Assembly: GCF_026230105.1 (NCBI RefSeq)
Contig: NC_079474.1
Coordinates: 3,110,187-3,174,186, forward strand
Direction of reading: 5' to 3'
DNA length: 64,000 nucleotides
DNA from: Diorhabda sublineata
Taxonomy: Eukaryota > Arthropoda > Insecta > Coleoptera > Chrysomelidae
Each line of letters begins with the position of its first letter. Position 1 is the stretch's first letter. The position numbers and the translations under genes were made by a program. Positions 48,900-60,200 of the stretch are shown one piece after another. The notes beneath the pieces are model-generated. The model was not told where the DNA came from. It searched no databases and saw only the letters and a list, made by a program, of their open reading frames with translations.

Positions 48900-49595
48900 T
48901 AATGCAAGAAAATTGAATGATATTCATTCTACGGAATTATAGACTTGGGAAAATTTTTGTCTGAAGGTTGAAGCATCACTAGACCAAGTATTTAGACTTG
49001 AAAGGGGATTTCGTTGGAAAATAAAAAAGTATTTCGTTTTAGAAGCTCGACCGCTATGTTTTTTAGTTTCTAGTTGATCTATTGTGTATCCCGGACTGTT
49101 CACCAAGAAGGTGCTTTAAAAGCTCGAATATAAGTCCCGTAAGTCTTTGTCTATGGACCTTCAGTTCTTTATAGAAGCGACAAGAGCTGTCGAGAGTTTC
49201 TCCGAGTGGTACTTCATCGTACAGTATGCAGTAACCATACCACTAACTCTCCAGAGACCAGCTCATGGAATAGTGAAAAAATCTTTTCGATTGCTTCAGA
49301 CCTGAGTCTTATTCTATATTTTTGATTTCTTCTCGTTTTCCCACTTCTTTATCACTAAGATTTTTTGGGAAAGGTTGTGATCCTATGAAAGGGGTTGTCC
49401 CATATGATCGGCTTGTTCCCTCCCGTCTGGCCAGGTACCCCATGTTCGATTCAGATTGTTGGTATTGCAAATTTGGGACGTTATTTGCTGATGATGGTGT
49501 AAATATCGAAAATTTGAAGAGACCTGGCGGCTGAAGGATATGAAGACAAGTCAAGTAGTTGTGTCTGTGTGTGAAAGAAAGGATTTAGTCCTGTG
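48900..49595. other. Unassigned sequence with short overlapping frames
   Basis: Frames on both strands around 49310-49550 overlap and have no recognisable domain. Nothing is supported. Confidence 0.3.
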
Positions 49596-49604
49596 TTTAC
49601 CTCA

Positions 49605-49809
49605 ATGGTAGCAGCAGGGATGATGAAGAGCGTGGTATACTCTTGGTGTCAAGTATTGTATTGAAAATGGTCCGTAGTTCTTTGTGTAACGTGTTACCTT
49701 CATTCTTGATTGTCTCATTTGATATTTCGTCAATACCTTGAGCTTTACAGATTTTCAGTTCAGTCACCAATCCACAAAGATGGGATACATCTCTCAATCC
49801 GTTCCTCAT
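49605..49809 (-). pseudogene. LINE reverse transcriptase relic
   Basis: The reverse strand reads KAQGIDEISNETIKNEGNTL, then HKELRTIFNTILDTKSIP. This is the palm-domain entry of LINE reverse transcriptases (KAPGxDGIxxExIK...LxxLFNxILxTxxIP). No further RT motifs follow. Confidence 0.7.
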
Positions 49810-50070
49810 CTTGATGTAAGTCCTGTGTTGATGTACTTGTTGTTGTTGAATCGTAGATTTCTCTAGAATATTTTAAGAATGTTAAACTATTATATCTCGG
49901 AAACTATCAGTTTTTGTGTGAAACAAATCATAATAAATTCAGTCGGGTTACGAAAAACTTCGAAGGTAACATGAATAACTTCATTAGCATAAACAAAGTT
50001 CTCCAGAATACGAATATGAATGAAACGTAGAAGTATGGAATTGTAAAAACATGGCATTTCCATATTTCAG

Positions 50071-50178
50071 GCGAATATTGACGTTTCCAACAACACGAGA
50101 GTAACGAAAATCGACGGAACTTTGGTAGTGGAAAAGTTAATGCCCCAAGGGAGTTTATCGAAGTTTAACTTGAACTAA
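50071..50178 (+). CDS. Candidate terminal coding exon, unrecognised protein
   Basis: The acceptor CATATTTCAG precedes 36 codons reading ANIDVSNNTRVTKIDGTLVV, then EKLMPQGSLSKFNLN and TAA at 50176-50178. The sequence is protein-like, in phase 0, and has no stop before the end. I infer that it belongs to the gene starting near 43.9-44.8 kb on the same strand, but I cannot prove the junction and know no homologue. Confidence 0.45.
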   Translation, partial: ANIDVSNNTRVTKIDGTLVVEKLMPQGSLSKFNLN

Positions 50179-50179
50179 A

Positions 50180-50645
50180 GAGAACTGCAGATTCGTTTTA
50201 AATAGTGAGTTTTTTTAATTGTTATCTCTGGATCGGATACGGAGAAAGTCGCGGTCTATTGCCGCCAAGCGCGGCAAGAAAGTAAAGGTAAGATCATTTT
50301 TTTTATAGCAGTATCAGTTTTTTAATTTGTAGTTTTAGTTTGCAATTGTAATTTTTGGAGCACGTTTTTCATTTTCGCGCTTTCCTATCTGAGCAATTTG
50401 TTGCTGAAATATCCCCCAGTGCCCGTCTGAAACAACATCCAGATTGTAGGGAAATAATTCTAAATGGTAGTAGACGCAATACGGCTTAAGACATATTATC
50501 AAGTTTTGCTTCACTTATACGAGGAAATTTCTGTCTCAAATTAAGAAACGCATTTCATTGTCCATCTAAGACTTTAATAAAATTTATTATAAGCCTATCT
50601 TTAACATAATAATGTTGGTTTCTGGCTCTGCTATTAGTCCGGTCA
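50180..50645. other. 3' flank of candidate exon
   Basis: There is no supported feature. A slightly GC-richer piece at 50230-50290 (gcggtctattgccgccaagc) has no clear frame. Confidence 0.3.
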
Positions 50646-50649
50646 AATT

Positions 50650-53600
50650 AGACCCCCAAATCCCCATAAAGTTGAAAATCGATATAATTGTTTAAAACAC
50701 AATATAAAATTTGAATGTTCCCATCATTTCTATGTATGGAAAAAATTTTATTCAACGTCAAGTTCAAAAAAATGAGTTTTTCGCGATTTTCAGTAAAACG
50801 GTAAGTTTTATCAAAAAAATACCTCAGCACGGAATTGTAGAACATAAAATTATCTACAAAAAACGTATCAATACTTTTTTTCCTACAATCCACTGTTTTT
50901 GAGATATAATGATTCAAAAAATTGTAAAAGTTCTAAAATATAACTTTTACAACTTTTTGAATCATTATATCTCAGAAACGGTGGCTTTTGGGGAAAAAAG
51001 TATAGATACGTTTTTTGTAGATAATTTCATGTTCTACAATTGTTGCCATGAGTATTTTCATGATAAATCTCACCGTTTTGCTGATAATCACGAATAACTC
51101 ATTTTTTTGACCTTTGACCTTGAATAAAATTTTTTCCAATGAAGGGAATGATGGGGAACTTTAAAATGTAGACATTCAAAGTTACATAAATCCCCATCAA
51201 TCTAAAAATGAGTAAAATTGTTTAAAATACAATTGAAAATAAAATTTAAATGTTCCCCATCATTTCCGTGTATAGAAAAAATTTTATTCAACGTCAAAGT
51301 TCAAAAAAATGAGTTTTTCGCGATTTTCAGTAAAACGGTAAGTTTTATCAAAAAAATACCTCAGCACGGAATTGTAAAACATAAAATTATCTACAAAAAA
51401 CGTATCTATACTTTTTTCCCCACAAGCCACTGTTTCTGAGATATAAGGATTCAAAAAGTGGTAAAAGTTCTAAAATATTATAACTTTTACAACTTTTTGA
51501 ATCATTATATCTCAGAAACGGTGGCTTTTGGGGAAAAAAGTGTAGATACGTTTTTGTAGATAATTTTATGATCTACAATTGTTGCCTAGAGTATTTTCAT
51601 GATAAATCTCACCGTTTTGCTGATAATCACGAATAACTCATTTTTTTGACCTTTGACCTTGAATAAAATTTTTTCCAATGAAGGGAATGATGGGGAACTT
51701 TAAAATGTAGACATTCAAAGTTACATAAATCCCCATCAATCTAAAAATGAGTAAAATTGTTTAAAATACAATTGAAAATAAAATTTAAATGTTCCCCATC
51801 ATTTCCGTGTATAGAAAAAATTTTATTCAACGTCAAAGTTCAAAAAAATGAGTTTTTCGCGATTTTCAGTAAAACGGTAAGTTTTATCAAAAAAATACCT
51901 CAGCACGGAATTGTAAAACATAAAATTATCTACAAAAAACGTATCTATACTTTTTTCCCCACAAGCCACTGTTTCTGAGATATAAGGATTCAAAAAGTGG
52001 TAAAAGTTCTAAAATATTATAACTTTTACAACTTTTTGAATCATTATATCTCAGAAACGGTGGCTTTTGGGGAAAAAAGTGTAGATACGTTTTTGTAGAT
52101 AATTTTATGATCTACAATTGTTGCCTAGAGTATTTTCATGATAAATCTCACCGTTTTGCTGATAATCACGAATAACTCATTTTTTTGACCTTTGACCTTG
52201 AATAAAATTTTTTCCAATGAAGGGAATGATGGGGAACTTTAAAATGTAGACATTCAAAGTTACATAAATTCCCATCAAGCTAAAAATGAGTAAAATTGTT
52301 TAAAATACAATTGAAAATAAAATTTAAATGTTCCCCATCATTTCCGTGTATAGAAAAAATTTTATTCAACGTCAAAGTTCAAAAAAATGAGTTTTTCGCG
52401 ATTTTCAGTAAAACGGTAAGTTTTATCAAAAAAATACCTCAGCACGGAATTGTAGAACATAAAATTATCTACAAAAAACGTATCAATACTTTTTTTCCTA
52501 CAATCCACTGTTTTTGAGATATAATGATTCAAAAAATTGTAAAAGTTCTAAAATATAACTTTTACAACTTTTTGAATCATTATATCTCAGAAACGGTGGC
52601 TTTTGGGGAAAAAAGTATAGATACGTTTTTTGTAGATAATTTCATGTTCTACAATTGTTGCCATGAGTATTTTCATGATAAATCTCACCGTTTTGCTGAT
52701 AATCACGAATAACTCATTTTTTTGACCTTTGACCTTGAATAAAATTTTTTCCAATGAAGGGAATGATGGGGAACTTTAAAATGTAGACATTCAAAGTTAC
52801 ATAAATTCCCATCAATCTAAAAATGAGTAAAATTGTTTAAAATACAAATGAAAATAAAATTTAAATGTTCCCCATCATTTCCGTGTATAGAAAAAATTTT
52901 ATTCAACGTCAAAGTTCAAAAAAATGAGTTTTTCGCGATTTTCAGTAAAACGGTAAGTTTTATCAAAAAAATACCTCAGCACGGAATTGTAAAACATAAA
53001 ATTATCTACAAAAAACGTATCTATACTTTTTTCCCCACAAGCCACTGTTTCTGAGATATAAGGATTCAAAAAGTGGTAAAAGTTCTAAAATATTATAACT
53101 TTTACAACTTTTTGAATCATTATATCTCAGAAACGGTGGCTTTTGGGGAAAAAAGTGTAGATACGTTTTTGTAGATAATTTTATGATCTACAATTGTTGC
53201 CTAGAGTATTTTCATGATAAATCTCACCGTTTTGCTGATAATCACGAATAACTCATTTTTTTGACCTTTGACCTTGAATAAAATTTTTTCCAATGAAGGG
53301 AATGATGGGGAACTTTAAAATGTAGACATTCAAAGTTACATAAATCCCCATCAATCTAAAAATGAGTAAAATTGTTTAAAATACAATTGAAAATAAAATT
53401 TAAATGTTCCCCATCATTTCCGTGTATAGAAAAAATTTTATTCAACGTCAAAGTTCAAAAAAATGAGTTTTTCGCGATTTTCAGTAAAACGGTAAGTTTT
53501 ATCAAAAAAATACCTCAGCACGGAATTGTAAAACATAAAATTATCTACAAAAAACGTATCTATACTTTTTTCCCCACAAGCCACTGTTTCTGAGATATAA

Positions 53601-54345
53601 GGATTCAAAAAGTGGTAAAAGTTCTAAAATATTATAACTTTTACAACTTTTTGAATCATTATATCTCAGAAACGGTGGCTTTTGGGGAAAAAAGTGTAGA
53701 TACGTTTTTGTAGATAATTTTATGATCTACAATTGTTGCCTAGAGTATTTTCATGATAAATCTCACCGTTTTGCTGATAATCACGAATAACTCATTTTTT
53801 TGACCTTTGACCTTGAATAAAATTTTTTCCAATGAAGGGAATGATGGGGAACTTTAAAATGTAGACATTCAAAGTTACATAAATTCCCATCAAGCTAAAA
53901 ATGAGTAAAATTGTTTAAAATACAATTGAAAATAAAATTTAAATGTTCCCCATCATTTCCGTGTATAGAAAAAATTTTATTCAACGTCAAAGTTCAAAAA
54001 AATGAGTTTTTCGCGATTTTCAGTAAAACGGTAAGTTTTATCAAAAAAATACCTTAGACAGGAATTGTAGAACATAAAATTATCTACAAAAAATGTATAA
54101 ATACTTTTTTTCCTAAAAGTCACTGTTTCTGAGAGATAATAATTCAAAAAGTTGGGAAAGTTCTAGAACATTATAACATACACAACTTTTTGAATCGTTA
54201 TATCTCAGAAACGGTGGCTCGTGGGAAAAAAAGTGTGAATACGTTTTTTGTAGATAATTTTAGGATCTAGAATTTTTGTCTGAGGTATTTTCATGATAAA
54301 ACTCACCGTTTTGTTGAAAATTGTAAAAAACTAATTTTTTCCAAT
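50650..54345. repeat. ~538-bp palindromic satellite array with ABB higher-order structure
   Basis: Units begin at about 50715, 51250, 51789, 52328, 52865, 53404 and 53943 (spacings 535, 539, 539, 537, 539, 539). Each unit is itself a long imperfect inverted repeat. The left arm starts 'tgttccccatcatttccg' and includes 'gagtttttcgcgattttcag'. The right arm contains 'ctcatttttttgacctttga' and 'gggaatgatggggaac'. The axis is 'gtaaaagttctaaaatataac', followed by ttttacaac. Two unit types alternate: A (gtagaacataaaatt, tatcaatac, tacaatccactg) at 50715 and 52328, and B (gtaaaacataaaatt, tatctatac, cacaagccactg) at 51250, 51789, 52865 and 53404. A diverged A' follows at 53943. The order is ABB-ABB-A', a three-unit higher-order repeat of about 1614 bp. 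Confidence 0.93.
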
Positions 54346-54349
54346 CAAG

Positions 54350-54710
54350 GGATGGGAAATAGGTCGCCCCTTGACTGTTTCAACTCACATAGCAGTGACC
54401 AAAATCAAACAAATCGTCGAATGACCATTCGGAAAATTGCTGAGGCTGTAAACGCCGATAAAGAACCGGTTTTAAAAACTTTACACGAGGAATTACACAA
54501 GACAAAAGTTTGTCAGATTTCCTTGAATGGTTAGAAAAAGATCTGCTTTGAAAGGGATCCAATTTGAGTCGAGGGAAGTGGTAAAGCAAAAAAACGGCAG
54601 AGCTCCTAAAGGCACTCACCAAAGAAGACTTCCAGCACTGCTTCGATCAATGGAAACAACGTTTGGAAAGGTGCGTGCCAACCAGACCTCGTAGTCAGCA
54701 CTCCAACTGC
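54350..54710 (+). pseudogene. Internally deleted mariner transposase relic
   Basis: The plus strand has NRRMTIRKIAEAVNADKEPV, then LKTLHEELHKTKVC, the N-terminal helix-turn-helix region of mariner. Only about 100 bp further comes LTKEDFQHCFDQWKQRLERC, the C-terminal end. The whole catalytic core is deleted and the frames are disjoint. Confidence 0.75.
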
Positions 54711-54829
54711 TAGCTTCTTCACCTAACTGGAGCAATATGGAAGACTATTCCATGCGTCGAATTTAAGAGGTTGAATGGAAAGCCTTTCCGCTTTATTATG
54801 AAGAAGAAATTCGGCATACTGAGTCTTCA

Positions 54830-55260
54830 TTTATTTAAACTGGCGATGGTAGAGTGTTTTTGACATTAACAAATTTGATTACCAAATTCATAACCTCGAC
54901 GAAGCGCTTTTTGGTGTATTATGCAGTGAAACTTCAAAATTTCGTGGTTCATTTTGCACTGCATACATCTGGCTCCATCAATTGCTATTAAAATTCATTC
55001 AAATTAATCTCATTGTTTTCAAGGCATTTTTGCACGCCATTCGCTATATCTTCTCCTCTAGTTTGTCTCTAGAGTTCGTATTTTGGACCTTGGGAAGACA
55101 TATATCTAACAAAAAGAACAGTTTGTCTTTTACATCGCATGACTCATCGATAGCAAGTGATAAGGCAGAAGAAAGTTCCACCGACAAATATGTTAAATTT
55201 GAAGACATTTTAGTTATTCTATCTTGTTCTGAACTAGAACATACAAAAAGTAAGGTCTAA
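54830..55260 (-). pseudogene. hAT-type (ZBED/GTF2IRD2-like) transposase relic
   Basis: The reverse strand reads LSLAIDESCDVKDK, matching the 'ALDEStDvsdtaQL' block of this family. Further on it reads FHCIIHQKALRRGYEFGNQI, matching the conserved HCIIHQExLC block. Stops and frameshifts separate them. The long plus-strand frame over the same DNA is therefore a shadow. Confidence 0.65.
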
Positions 55261-55264
55261 AAAG

Positions 55265-57010
55265 AGAACTTAAATGATCTTGCACGACTACGCATGATTA
55301 TACATTCCTTTGATTGTTCTTCTTCTTTTTTTCTTCTTGTTCTTGTACGTACTATCCTCATTTCGAAAGTTAGGTTAGGTTAGCTATATTGACATTAGAA
55401 ATTGCGGCCCTGGCTGCTTGTAATATTCTGCCATTTTCCTTTATTGGATAGAATAGAAGAAGTAGCAGGCCATATAACTGCTTTTCCATTTTTTTATTAA
55501 GATTTTGCTAATTTCCCTTATGTCAAAAGAAAAATGAAGATTTTTTTAGAACAAATCTAATCGATTACACGATAAAGGAATTGGGGACAGTTGAGAAAAC
55601 AAAAATAATGGATTCCGAGTCAACTAGAGACGATTTTATCAAACAACATCACATATCCTCAAATGTGACAGGTGATTATTTTCCTTAGGGAATGTCTTTG
55701 AAATTGCTGCCGGATGTTTATTATTTAGTCGGCGCAAAAATAATCGTACTTACAGGATGTGGATTGAAATTAGCATTTTAATTACTTAATGTAATAAATA
55801 AGCTTCGTCTCGGAAATCCTGGCAGGACCGGGATTTAAAATTTCGGACCGTGTGGTGTATCTTCGATACTTCGATCGAAAAACTTTTTTAAGTTTTAATA
55901 TTGATAAGCATGTTTTTGATGCCTGCTTCCTCCTGATTCACTATTAGTGTAGAAAAAACGTATTTTCGACCGAAATATGAAGAAAATTTGATTTTTACTT
56001 GAATAACAATTTATTTTTAGCAATGCCAGGAAAGGCATCATCCCTTTTAACACATTTTATAGGTTCAATAAGTCGCGTGGTACTAAATCTAGTAATGAAT
56101 GATGGCTGTTAAACAAATACTAAACAACGTGGCGTCTTCAAACTTACAAACATACTTTCTACTACAGTGGTATTTTTCAAGCAACTACCGCCATCTCTAG
56201 ATCAGACCAGATACTTCTGGGACCATCCTCAATTCTCAATAAGTGATATCAGACATTTATTTTACTCCCCTCGTATTTTTTGATCGTTTTTAATACTGAA
56301 AACGCTTCAAATATCAAAGACGAGTTTAAAAAAAATTTGAATCAATTGTATTTTTTTTACAATGGAATTTTGAAGCTCGGTTAGAATCATTTCTTTTCAG
56401 TCGAAGTTCTGTTCAATAGATTGTGAGATTTATCTAACTACCCTTGTATTATTAAATATTAATGACGCCTTAAATTCTGGAAAGAATATCATGAAAAAAA
56501 TGAATCGTTAGACTTTTTTATAATAAAGCTTTTAAAACTCGATGAAATACTTACGTAAAATCGATATTTTTGGTACCAGAATGAATAACAGAATCGATGA
56601 ATCTGTTAATACAAAAAAAAATTATCTAGTGTCAATTTAACATACCGAATCAAATCGTGGAAGTTTATAATGAATAAAATATAAGCTGAAAACTTGTAGA
56701 TAAATTCTAAAGGTAAAAATCTGTGCGTAATTTTGTGAGATCTACGACTAAGTACAGTATATTTTCCTGGGTTCACTGGGATCCCCAATATCACATCAAG
56801 AAAGGGGAAAACAATAAATATTGGACACCCTGGAATATCGATGATGAATAAATTTACGTTATACCAGTGGCGATTTTGTTTAGAGGTTCAATGAGTGTTT
56901 TTGTCCTCCTGGATTTCTGATACCAGGTCTAGACATTATGGCGACGATCTAATTGGAAAATCTCCATAAATAATCCAGTTTTTTGAATATTTCTTATTTT
57001 ATATCTCTTA
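55265..57010. other. Intergenic AT-rich sequence
   Basis: No supported gene or organised repeat was found in about 1.7 kb. Confidence 0.3.
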
Positions 57011-57016
57011 AAACAG

Positions 57017-57068
57017 TGATATGGAAACCTATGGACCTGATTTCTACCAAGACGATTTAAACGAGTGA
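57017..57068 (+). CDS. Possible small terminal exon, unrecognised protein
   Basis: After an acceptor (ctcttaaaacag) the DNA reads, in one frame, DMETYGPDFYQDDLNE then TGA (57066-57068). An AATAAA polyadenylation signal follows at 57138-57143. The stop overlaps a donor-like GA|GTGAGT, so it could also be an internal 48-bp exon. It lies tail-to-tail with sphingomyelinase 2, 140 bp from its stop. No upstream partner exon is proven. Confidence 0.3.
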
Positions 57069-57210
57069 GTTCTGCGCTCTGGTATGTCTGTTATATTTAT
57101 TTTTTGATCAGCACTAGTAGATTTAAAGAATATGTATAATAAAAGACTAAGTTCTCTTCGATTTTACTATTTTATTTAAATATCATGTTAATTTACTTAG
57201 ATTATAGAAA

Positions 57211-60200
57211 TTATGAAGTTAGTTTTGCGTCAGGAATACTGTCAAATAATTTTTTGACTTTGTTACACATATAATCGTCTCCGTATTGAGTTTTGACCAT
57301 TGAACATAACAAATCTTTTTTACAGTCATCGTCACATCCTTTCGCCAACTCAGTATCTCCTTCTCTGAATTTGTATCTGAAAAAATAACCAATTCATCAA
57401 AATAGTTAAATACAAAAACTTCTTTTTATCCAGATATCGGGTTTTGATTCATACTTTATCTAGAACTAGAGTTTTGCCATCTCAAAGTTGAGTTAATAAT
57501 CTTCAAAAGTCATTTCTTTAGAAAACCTTTTTTCCATTCAAATATCTAGTTTCGGTTCTTAAATATTCTAGAACTCGAGTTGTGCTTTCTCAAAGTTGAA
57601 TTATCAATCGTAAAACGTTTCTTTCAAGCCTTTTCCTCATCCAGATTTCAGGTTTTGTTTCTAAAACTTTATTGAGTACAAGTTAGGCCACTTTAAAGTT
57701 GAATTATCAACTTCAAAAGGTTTCTCTAACTCTTCAAAAGTTTTTTCCAAACCTTTTAATCATCCATATTTCAGGTTTTAGTTCAAAAACTTTCTCAACA
57801 CGATTTATATATCTCAAAATTTAATTATGACTTTTCAAAAGTCTTTTCCAGGTCTTGGAAAACCTTTTACCCATTCAAATCTCGGGTTTTGTTTCTAAAA
57901 TTTTATTGAATACAAGTTAGGCCACGTCAAAGCTGAATTATCAGTCTTCAAAAGGTTTTTCTAACTCTTGGAAAACCTCTTTTTCATCTAAATGTCAAGA
58001 TTAACTTCTTAAAGTTGAATTATCGTAAGTTAAACGTTTTTTCCAAGCCTTTTCCTTCAAAACTTCACTCAACACGATTTATATATTTCGAAATTGAATA
58101 ATAACTCTTGAAAAGTCTTTTCGAGGTTTTGGAAAACCTTTTTCCCATGCGAATCTCGGGTTTTGTTTCTCAAATTTTTTTCAACACTAGTTAGGCCACT
58201 TCAAAGTTGAATATTTAATCTTCCAAAGTTTTTTCCAAACTTTTTTATCATCCAGATTTCAGGTTTTGGTTCAAAAACTTTTTCAACACGATTTATATAT
58301 CTAAAAATTGAATTATGACTTTCCAAAAGCTCTTAGAAAACCTCTTTTCCATCCAAATATCAAGATTTGACTATTAAATTTTTTACAACTTGAATTGTGT
58401 CTTCTTAAAGTTGAATTATCATTCGTCAAACGTTTTTTCCAAGCCTTTTCCTTCAAAACTTCACTCAACACGATTTATATATTTCAAAATTGAATTATGA
58501 CTCTTCAAAAGTCTTTTCCAGGTCTTGGAAAACCTTTTACCCATTCAAATCTCGGGTTTTGTTTCTAAAATTTTATTGAATACAAGTTAGGCCACTTCAA
58601 CGTTGAATTATCAGTCTTGATAAGGTTTTTCTAACTCTTAGAAAACCTCTTTTTTATCTAAATGTCAAGATTAGATTACTAAATTTTCTATAATTTGAAC
58701 TGTGCCTTCTTAAAGTTGAATTATCATAAGTTAAACCTTTTTTCCAAGCCTCTTTCTTCAAAACTTCACTCAATACGATTTAAATATATCAAAATTGCAT
58801 TATAACTCTTCAAAAGTCTTTTCGAGGTTTTGGAAAACCTTTTTCCCATGCGAATCTCGGGTTTTGTTTCTTACATTCTTTTAAACACGAGTTAGGCCAC
58901 TTCAAAGTTGAATTGTTAGTCATCAAAAGCTATTTATAACTCTTAGAAAAACTCTTTTCTTATCGAAATATCGAGTTTAAGTTCTCAAATTTTCTAGAAC
59001 TCGAGTTGTGGCTTCTCAAAGTTGAATTAACAATCGTCAAACGTTTCATCCAATCCTTTTTCTTATCCAGATTTCAGGTTTTGCTTCAAAACCTTACTCA
59101 ACACGATCTATATATTTCAAAATTGAATTTTGATTCTTCAAAAGTCTTTTCCAGGCATAGAAAACCTCTTTTCCACCCAAATCTTGGCTTTCGTTTCTTA
59201 AATTTTGTTGATTAAGAGTTATACCGATTCAAAGTTGACTTATTAACCTTTAAAAGTAAAAATATTTCAGGTTATAAACACATAAACTTTTTTGAGGTTA
59301 TGTTAGAGCACAATGTTGTTTGCAATTACAACAAATCCTACAAACTGTACATACTCAAAGCAAAACTTGAAGAAATATTGGAATTAAATTGAATCATAAT
59401 TCTATAAAAGTGTTTTACAAGAATCAGAAAACATTATCCTGATCAATTTAAGTACATTGGCTTGAGTAAGTACAGTTTGTAGTAATCCCAAACAACATTC
59501 TTCTCTTACATAACCTCAAATAAGTTTATGTGTTTATAACCTAAAATATTTCAAACTCTCTCAACAAGACATGTATTTAATATTTAAAATTGTAGACGTG
59601 GAGTATTTTTTATGTACTACAATGAAAGAATTCAATTTTTTATTATTAAAAAAGAGTTTACCTGTGATAAAGATCGAGTAGTGCATGACGTTGCGTCATT
59701 TTCATCACTAGATTGTGAATCTGGTCTGCTTCTAAATTTTCAACATCGAAGGCTTCTTTGAATGCGTATAATTTATACCAAGAAGGATTTTTTTCGGGCG
59801 TTAGATTAGCCAAAGTAAGATTGTAGGTCCATTCTTCGAAATCTAGAACATTCTACAAACTATAAACGTCAAAAACGGAAAAAACTATATCGAATTGAGT
59901 CAAAAATCGTAGAGAAATATAGATATCTTTAAATAGAAGGTTTGTATGTATGAATGAGGCCATAAACCAAACATTTCTCGATTAAATACTACAATCTTGA
60001 CATAACCTCAAAAACAACATTTTGATATTCAGTTACAATGGAATAACTGAAGTAAAACCAACGAAAAATAGTGGGAAATAGTTAATAAAAGACAAATAAA
60101 ATACTTACAAATGTTTTTTCGTCGATAGATATAATTTTAAAACTTGGATTTGCTAAATCAAATGTAGTTACAGAAGCTCCATTCCACGCCATATTAATCG

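Noticed and set aside
49309..49554. Overlapping frames on both strands suggesting a small gene
   Set aside because: No domain, no splice signals, and equal openness on both strands.
50711..53593. Repeated 73-codon frames across the 538-bp array
   Set aside because: Identical frames recur once per unit of a non-coding palindromic satellite, and both arms give frames; no coding bias or splice signals.
54982..55260. Plus-strand frame that looked like an exon ending in a GTAAGG donor
   Set aside because: The opposite strand reads hAT-transposase motifs (AIDESCDVKDK, HCIIHQKAL), so the plus-strand peptide is a shadow.
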